Below are positions 58,857 to 64,000 of a DNA stretch of 64,000 bases, in pieces. The notes under the pieces were generated by a model that was not told where the DNA came from, ran no database searches, and was given only the letters and a program-made list of their open reading frames with translations. The DNA is from Calditrichia bacterium (GTDB lineage Bacteria > Calditrichota > Calditrichia > Calditrichales > J004): the NCBI GenBank assembly GCA_020635035.1, contig JACKAO010000002.1, positions 62,001 through 126,000 on the forward strand, read 5' to 3'. The translations under genes and the position numbers were made by a program. The stretch's first letter is position 1; every line of letters starts with the position of its first letter.

Positions 58857-60773
58857 CTATTTAGAAGAAGGATGCCACTCGCTGGATTGTTCAAGGACTT
58901 TGTTGATTCTATTCACCAGCTTATGCGGATCTGTTAAATAACCTTCCAGCAATAATGCAGATTCATATAATTGCTCGGCTGCATTATCGATAAACGCGTC
59001 ACGCGGATCATTCTTGTAAATTTTAAGAAGGTTGCGCGTCAGTTTATGGTTTTTGTTTATTTCCATTACCTTTTGCGGCGGAGTCATTTCTTTATTCATC
59101 ATCTGCATCATTTTATGCATATGTGATGTCATGCTGCCATCAGGATTTACTAAGCAGGATGCGCTGTCATGCAATCTTTTTGATTCACGCACTTCCGTGA
59201 CACGGTCACCTAAAATATCCTTGATGCGTTTTAAAAGCTTTTCAAAAATTTTTTCATCGCCCTTACTTAATTCTTCGGCTTTTTCTTCGCCTTCTTTTTC
59301 TTCTTCTTTGAAGGAATCCAGCTTGGCAAGATCAGCCTGTTCCACCGGTTTAAGTTCAAAATCCTTAAATTTACTTAAACCGCTCAGGGCAAACTCATCA
59401 ACCGGTTCATACAGATAAAGTGCTTCCAGTTTTTTGCGTTTGAAAATTTCAAGATGCGGATCCGATTCAATGGCTTCACGACTGGCGCCGGTCAGGTAAT
59501 AAATTTCTTTCTGTTCTTCTTTCATGCGCTCAACATATTCATTAAGTGATGTCAGCTGGTCGGCATTTTCATTGGCAGATGAATTAAAACGCAGTAATTC
59601 GGCAAATTTATCTTTGTTGGCATAATCGCTGTATCCAAACTTGAAAATTTTACCATGTTCTTTCCAGAACGCTTCATATTTTTCTTTTTCTTTTTCAGCT
59701 TTCTTAGAAAGATGATTCAGGATTTGTTTAACCAGGGCACTGGAAATCTTTTGAATAACCAGGTTCTCCTGGAGTGTTTCTCTCGAAACATTTAAAGGAA
59801 CATCGGGAGATTCTACTAATCCCTTGCAAAAAGCAAGATATTCGGGGATCAGATCTTTATTTTTATGTTGGATAAGAACACCGTTCACATAGAGATCGAG
59901 CCCACGGTCTTCACGCAACGTACCAAACATATCAAAGACCTGCTTCGGAATAAAAACAAGTGCATTAAACTGAACGGGGGCATCTACAGAAACATGAATT
60001 GTATCCATTGGTTCCTGGTAATCATGACTGATGAACTTATAGAATTCATCATATTGTTCCTGCTTGATTTTAAATTTGGGCTCACGCCATAAAGCAGTAA
60101 CCGTGTTAACTTTATCACCTTCAACATTGATCGGGAATGTAACAAAGTTAGAATGTTTCTTGATAGCTTCGCTGATTCTGTCTTTTGAAGCAAATTCTGC
60201 AGCATCTTCTCGAAGTGAAATTTCAATGGATGTTCCGCGTTTGATATCTTCTTCGAGAATATCCAGCTCAAAGCTGCCTAGACCATCCGAAGTCCAGCGG
60301 ACTGCCGGGCTGTCTTTTTGAAAGGATTTGCTGGTAACAACAACTTTTTCAGCAGCCATAAAAACAGAATAAAAACCCACTCCGAATTTACCGATAATGG
60401 CGGATGCATCCTGTTTATCTTTCTCTTCAGCCTTTCCATTTTTAGTCATCATCTGCAGGAAGGCTTCTGTACCGGATTTTGCAATCGTTCCAAGATTGCT
60501 GACTATCTCTTCTTCTGTCATACCGATGCCGGTATCTTTGATAACGATTTGTTTGGCTTTGTCATCTACACTGATGCTTATCTCAAGCGGCAGATCGGCG
60601 TTAACCACTTCTGTTCCCCGGGTTGTTTCAAAACGCAATTTATCAAGGGCGTCAGAAGCGTTGGAAATAAGTTCGCGAAGAAATATCTCCCGGTTTGAAT
60701 AGAGTGAATGTACAAGAATATCAAGCAGTTTATTCACTTCAGCTTTAAACTTAAGCTTTTTGGTTTTAGCCAC
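58857..60773 (-). CDS. htpG: Molecular chaperone HtpG (bacterial Hsp90)
   Basis: GHKL ATPase motifs are intact: ELISNASDALDKLRFE (Asn and Asp), IKDTGIGMTEEEIVSNLGTIAKSGT, and IGKFGVGFYSVFM. The middle domain has GVLIQHKNKDLIPEYLAFCKGLVESPDVPLNVSRETLQ, and the C-terminal dimerisation domain contains the conserved SCLVNP stretch. Length 638 aa is usual. The start codon is GTG at 60773 with AGGAGG six bases upstream. Helps fold or stabilise client proteins under stress. A strong terminator follows. No heat-shock (CIRCE) element is seen in the ~200 bp upstream, which is AT-rich. Confidence 0.97.
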   Translation of the reverse strand: MAKTKKLKFKAEVNKLLDILVHSLYSNREIFLRELISNASDALDKLRFETTRGTEVVNADLPLEISISVDDKAKQIVIKDTGIGMTEEEIVSNLGTIAKSGTEAFLQMMTKNGKAEEKDKQDASAIIGKFGVGFYSVFMAAEKVVVTSKSFQKDSPAVRWTSDGLGSFELDILEEDIKRGTSIEISLREDAAEFASKDRISEAIKKHSNFVTFPINVEGDKVNTVTALWREPKFKIKQEQYDEFYKFISHDYQEPMDTIHVSVDAPVQFNALVFIPKQVFDMFGTLREDRGLDLYVNGVLIQHKNKDLIPEYLAFCKGLVESPDVPLNVSRETLQENLVIQKISSALVKQILNHLSKKAEKEKEKYEAFWKEHGKIFKFGYSDYANKDKFAELLRFNSSANENADQLTSLNEYVERMKEEQKEIYYLTGASREAIESDPHLEIFKRKKLEALYLYEPVDEFALSGLSKFKDFELKPVEQADLAKLDSFKEEEKEGEEKAEELSKGDEKIFEKLLKRIKDILGDRVTEVRESKRLHDSASCLVNPDGSMTSHMHKMMQMMNKEMTPPQKVMEINKNHKLTRNLLKIYKNDPRDAFIDNAAEQLYESALLLEGYLTDPHKLVNRINKVLEQSSEWHPSSK

Positions 60774-60970
60774 TTTAATTCCTCCTGATTTTTTAGTTTC
60801 TTTTGTTTAATGTTTTAAGATAAAAAAAGTTACCGATACCTGTTTCAGGCAGCCGCAAAGATACAAACAGCAGGGGTTGGAAATCAAGATTTTGAACAAG
60901 CAGGATATTTGAAAAACACTTTAAAAAATACGGCGGTTCAACCGGACACATATAATATTATTGAAAAATT

Positions 60971-61513
60971 TTACTTCAAAAGGTCATCTAATAAGGTACG
61001 CATTTCCATCAAAAAGCTGTCACCATCTGTAAAACCTTTTTTGATAAGACTGATTTTTCCATTCTTATCAATTACAATCAGTCGGGGTAAAGATTTTGCA
61101 TCATATTTTTCTGCAGTCTGTTGATAACGGTCATGAAGAACTGTCAATTGTATCGGATTTTTTTGAAGAAATTCAACGACTTTTTCCCGCTCTTCACCAA
61201 CATCAACCAGGAAAAATTTTGCATCTTTTCCTGTGTATTCATTCTGCAGTTTTTCAAGGTAAGGAATTTCCTTTTTACAAGGTCCGCACCACGTAGCAAA
61301 GAAACTTACGACAATTACATGTTTTGTTTTGTTCTTCCATGGTTTTCGCAGTGTTTCACCACTGTAATCCCTTAAAAAAACATAATTATTATTCATATCC
61401 GGGAGAGAAAACACAGGGGCTTCATCACCAATTTTTATTGATGTTTCTGTTTCCTGTGCAGCTAAAGACATGGAAAAAAATAACAAGAAAATAATTACAC
61501 TGAAAAACTTCAT
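60971..61513 (-). CDS. TlpA/ResA-type thiol-disulfide oxidoreductase
   Basis: Signal peptide (residues 1-20, ending SLAAQ), then a peroxiredoxin/TlpA fold: GDEAPVFSLPDMNNNYVFLRDYSG, IVVSFFATWCGPCKKEIPYLEKL with the redox pair Cys76/Cys79, FFLVDVGEEREKVVEFLQKN and cis-Pro in SLPRLIVIDKNGKI. Reduces disulfides in the periplasm, for example in cytochrome c maturation or protein folding. Length 180 aa typical. AAAGGAAGC provides the ribosome site. It shares a transcript with the SGNH gene upstream (23 bp gap). Confidence 0.93.
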   Translation of the reverse strand: MKFFSVIIFLLFFSMSLAAQETETSIKIGDEAPVFSLPDMNNNYVFLRDYSGETLRKPWKNKTKHVIVVSFFATWCGPCKKEIPYLEKLQNEYTGKDAKFFLVDVGEEREKVVEFLQKNPIQLTVLHDRYQQTAEKYDAKSLPRLIVIDKNGKISLIKKGFTDGDSFLMEMRTLLDDLLK

Positions 61514-61536
61514 TTGCTTCCTTTATTGAGGATTAG

Positions 61537-62289
61537 CTAATTATTTTGCGGCTCAGCAAAATGCAGCAGTCCCTTAAAATTCGTTAATTTATCCTTAATA
61601 CTTTCTTTAAGATATGGTTTAACAATGGACGACCATAGATCATAACCATCTTTGTTGAGATGCAGCCCGTCTTCAATAAATAAACTCATGGGTTTCTGAT
61701 CCGGGCCCAGCATTGGTGTAGCTGTATCGATGTACTCCAGGTTTTCTTTTGTCCGGCAAAACTCAGCAATCTTTTCATTGGTCTGGTTCATTTTATCCCA
61801 GAAAGACCAGCGATTCAAACTTGGTTTGATAGGGATATAAAAGAAATCCACCGCAGGAAAATCATTTTCAACGCGATTGTAAAAACGGACAAAATCATTA
61901 TAAACTGTGTCAACATCCATTCCGGCCGCTACATCATTATCTCCGGCATAAAACACAATAATAGCCGGATTGTACTTTTTCAGCACATCATCGTAAAAAT
62001 ATTCAACATCTGTAATATGCGCACCGCCAAAACCACGGTTAATGATATCCATTTCAGGAAAGTAATCTGCCGTAGGCCACATCCGCATGCTGGAGCTGCC
62101 TACAAACAAAACTGCCTGCTCCGGGAAACTGTTCTTTTTATCCCATTGTTTAAAGGCATTTATTTCGTTGGCAAAACGCAATGGATCGGGTGGTTTTACT
62201 TTTTGGACTTCCTGAATTTCCTGTGCAGAAATCATTGTAAATGCGAGCAACAATAAAAAAAACGACAACAGGATGGTTAATCTCTGCAT
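61537..62289 (-). CDS. Secreted SGNH/GDSL-family hydrolase
   Basis: Signal peptide (residues 1-22, MISAQ), then SGNH blocks: VLFVGSSSMRMW (block I with nucleophile Ser66; Ser replaces the usual Asp in GDS), IINRGFGGAHITD (block II Gly), IVFYAGDNDVAAG (block III Asn118) and IEDGLHLNKDGYDLW (block V Asp-x-x-His). The GSSS and the FGGAHITD form match the acetyl-esterase-type SGNH branch (PAF-acetylhydrolase-like). It is secreted and probably removes acyl groups from sugars or lipids. GGGGAGCGG upstream is the ribosome site. Confidence 0.92.
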   Translation of the reverse strand: MQRLTILLSFFLLLLAFTMISAQEIQEVQKVKPPDPLRFANEINAFKQWDKKNSFPEQAVLFVGSSSMRMWPTADYFPEMDIINRGFGGAHITDVEYFYDDVLKKYNPAIIVFYAGDNDVAAGMDVDTVYNDFVRFYNRVENDFPAVDFFYIPIKPSLNRWSFWDKMNQTNEKIAEFCRTKENLEYIDTATPMLGPDQKPMSLFIEDGLHLNKDGYDLWSSIVKPYLKESIKDKLTNFKGLLHFAEPQNN

Positions 62290-62459
62290 ATCCGCTCCCC
62301 GTTTATTTTAAATGAAAATTAAAAGTTAAGATTTATGCTCTATAGAATCAATTTGAAAAACTGGTAGCCTTTTTTGTGCGAAATATATAGATTAGCGATC
62401 CCAAAATTAAAAACTTAGCTCAGCATTTGGGACATAATAATCACATTTAAAAACTCAAA

Positions 62460-62477
62460 CATGGAGGCCTTTCCATG
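62460..62477 (+). promoter_or_regulatory. Hairpin over the start codon of the EEP gene
   Basis: CATGGA (62460-62465) pairs with TCCATG (62472-62477) around GGCCTT. The right arm includes the ATG start codon, and the left arm and loop include the GGAGG ribosome site. It could slow initiation, but the stem is only 6 bp. Confidence 0.4.
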
Positions 62478-63320
62478 AAAACACTTATACTGTTATTATT
62501 AAGTATGTTTTTTGTTTTAAATTTTGCTGTAAAAGATAAAGATGCTTTTAACGTGATGACATTTAATCTGCGATATGATAATCCCGATGACAGCCTTAAT
62601 GCCTGGCCGCTGCGTAAAGACAAAGTTATTAAGGTGATTGAACAGAACCAGCCTGACTTTATAGGCACTCAGGAAGGGCTGTATCATCAGCTGCAATACA
62701 TGGGAGATCAACTCACCCGCTACAGCTGGTTTGGCCTTGGCCGAGATGATGGTGACAAAGACGGCGAATTTACTGCTATGTTCTACAACACAGAGCGTTT
62801 TGTGCTAATTGATCAAAGTACATTCTGGTGTTCGCAAAATCCTGAAAAACCAGGTTTGGGCTGGGACGCCGCCTGCAACCGCACTGTTACCTGGGGTAAA
62901 TTTAAAGACCTCCGCACCGACAAAGAATTTCTTGTACTAAATACTCATTTCGATCACGTTGGCGATACCGCCCGGCTTGAAAGCAGTCATCTGATCCTTG
63001 ATAAGATTGCTGAACTGGCAGGGGATCTGCCGGCAATACTTACCGGAGATTTTAATTCCAGTCCTGAGTCAGTACCATACAAAAAGCTTACTGAAAGTGG
63101 TGTTCTGAAAGACACATACGCCTTAACGCAGCAGCCGCATGAAGGCCCTTACGGTACTTTTTCAGGCTTTCGTTACGGTAAAATAAGACCCTTCCCGATT
63201 GATTATATTTTTATTAAGGGAAACTTTGAAGTACTAAACCATAAAACCATTGATACGGATTTTAATCATTTTTATCCGTCCGATCATTTTCCTGTGATGA
63301 CTGAATTAAAAATCAAATAG
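62475..63320 (+). CDS. Secreted endonuclease/exonuclease/phosphatase-family hydrolase
   Basis: Signal-like hydrophobic start (LILLLLSMFFVLNFAV), then the EEP fold: FNVMTFNLRYDNPDDSLNAWPLRKDKVIKVIEQNQPDFIGTQEGLYHQLQ (Asn and Glu), VLNTHFDHVGDTARLESS, ILTGDFNSSPESVPY (Asp-x-Asn) and FYPSDHFPVMTELKIK (Asp-His). The NLRYDNPxDxxNAWxxRK signature is that of the secreted EEP proteins common in Bacteroidota, probably phosphodiesterases; the substrate is unknown. 281 aa. No operon partner; divergent from the SGNH gene across a 185-bp interval without other features. Confidence 0.93.
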   Translation: MKTLILLLLSMFFVLNFAVKDKDAFNVMTFNLRYDNPDDSLNAWPLRKDKVIKVIEQNQPDFIGTQEGLYHQLQYMGDQLTRYSWFGLGRDDGDKDGEFTAMFYNTERFVLIDQSTFWCSQNPEKPGLGWDAACNRTVTWGKFKDLRTDKEFLVLNTHFDHVGDTARLESSHLILDKIAELAGDLPAILTGDFNSSPESVPYKKLTESGVLKDTYALTQQPHEGPYGTFSGFRYGKIRPFPIDYIFIKGNFEVLNHKTIDTDFNHFYPSDHFPVMTELKIK

Positions 63321-63364
63321 TTAAAATTTAAGAAAAATAAATTACGAAGGATATACGCTGAACT

Positions 63365-64000
63365 ATGAACGAATCAACAATGTTTCAACTTATTGCCGAC
63401 GAGCTTAAGATCAATGTTTTGCAGGTTAAAAATACAATCGAGCTGCTGGATGGCGGCAATACAGTACCTTTTATTGCACGATATCGTAAAGAAGTAACCG
63501 GTTCCCTGGATGAAGAACAGATCCGACAGGTAGAAGAACGTATTCAATACCTGCGTGCATTGGAAGCCCGTAAAGACACTATTCTGAAATCCATTGAAGA
63601 ACAGGGCAAACTTACACCCGAATTAAAAGCACGGATAGAACAATGCAGCAAGATGCAGGAACTGGAAGATCTGTATCTGCCATATAAACCCAAAAAACGC
63701 ACCCGGGCAACAATAGCAAAAGAAAAAGGCCTTGAACCGCTGGCTCTTCAGATTCTTGCCCAGGAAATTATGCAGGGTTCCATTGAAGATTATGCCACAG
63801 ATTATTTAAATGAAGAAAAAGAAGTTAATTCTATTGAAGAAGCGTTACAGGGTGCGCGGGATATTATTGCTGAAATTATAAGTGAAGATGCCGATGTTCG
63901 CAAAGAAGTACGTGAAACAACTTTCAGTTCCGGGATTCTTCAGGTGGAAGCGAAAAAAGTGGAAGGCCGCACAGCCTACGAAGCATATTATGATTATAAT
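63365..64000 (+). CDS. tex: Tex-type RNA-binding transcription accessory protein, N-terminal part
   Basis: The open frame from ATG 63365 runs off the window end after 212 codons. It reads FQLIADELKINVLQVKNTIELLDGGNTVPFIARYRKEVTGSLDEEQIRQVEER, then DLYLPYKPKKRTRATIAKEKGLEPLALQIL: the conserved N-terminal helical and HtH regions of Tex. Full proteins have ~720-780 residues and end in an S1 domain, here outside. A highly expressed housekeeping protein that binds nucleic acid and affects transcription. 44 bp after the EEP gene on the same strand. Confidence 0.95.
   Translation, partial: MNESTMFQLIADELKINVLQVKNTIELLDGGNTVPFIARYRKEVTGSLDEEQIRQVEERIQYLRALEARKDTILKSIEEQGKLTPELKARIEQCSKMQELEDLYLPYKPKKRTRATIAKEKGLEPLALQILAQEIMQGSIEDYATDYLNEEKEVNSIEEALQGARDIIAEIISEDADVRKEVRETTFSSGILQVEAKKVEGRTAYEAYYDYN

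Noticed and set aside
1..64000. tRNA, rRNA and known riboswitches
   Set aside because: Scanned by eye for T-loop (GGTTCGAATCC-like) and other RNA hallmarks on both strands; nothing convincing was found. A covariance-model search (tRNAscan-SE, Rfam) would be decisive.

Overview
The window looks like chromosomal DNA from a Gram-negative bacterium of the FCB assemblage, most likely a Calditrichota/KSB1/Ignavibacteria-type heterotroph. Several exported proteins end in the sorting-domain signature NYPNPFNP with a final strand reaching the C-terminus. There are three PorV/FadL-like outer-membrane barrels, a TonB-dependent receptor with a carboxypeptidase-regulatory-like N-terminus, and many secreted hydrolases. 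Base composition is moderate (low to mid 40s % GC by eye). No rRNA, tRNA, CRISPR array or phage was seen. The phylum assignment is inference.

Region 1 (1-20.8 kb) is a glycan-utilisation locus built around a ROK regulator (11594-12814). Leftwards runs a long operon: TonB receptor, a large secreted Asp-rich protein, a PorV-like barrel, an FAD oxidoreductase, a GHL10 glycosidase lipoprotein and a sorted surface protein cut by the window edge. Rightwards run an inner-membrane transporter, a hydantoinase/oxoprolinase-type ATPase, a DUF5009 acyltransferase-like membrane protein, a second GHL10 enzyme and a small sorted protein. An 18/21-matching putative operator lies upstream of both arms.

Region 2 (20.8-31.2 kb) is mixed: a pentapeptide-repeat protein, a GH2 enzyme, a REP/BIME cluster bracketing a GIY-YIG nuclease gene, DUF72, a phosphodiesterase-fold lipoprotein, a bile-acid-symporter homologue, an MFS transporter and unrecognised genes. 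Region 3 (31.3-33.1 kb) is a small accessory island: a BrnT/CopG toxin-antitoxin pair between perfect 42-bp direct repeats, then a GNAT acetyltransferase. Region 4 (33.1-40.8 kb) has an SDR, an aldo/keto reductase, an AraC regulator, an AGE-family epimerase with a DUF4434 protein, and a secreted M14 carboxypeptidase.

Region 5 (40.9-43.7 kb) is an SOS locus: lexA, a LexA/UmuD-like protein that has lost the cleavage site and the Ser/Lys dyad, a DUF6504-like small protein and a Y-family polymerase with an altered catalytic motif. Two promoters have the same layout and share a novel-looking LexA box. Together these genes suggest a UmuD'/polymerase-like pairing that needs no proteolytic activation. 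This is the best candidate here for an undescribed system.

Region 6 (43.7-64 kb) has a MOSC protein and MobA (molybdenum cofactor), a metallophosphatase, a cytidylate-kinase-like protein, and a leftward run that may handle extracellular nucleic acid (lamin-tail/OB-fold protein, helix-hairpin-helix barrel, FadL-like porin, 5'-nucleotidase). It ends with htpG, a TlpA thioredoxin, an SGNH esterase, an EEP phosphodiesterase and the start of tex.
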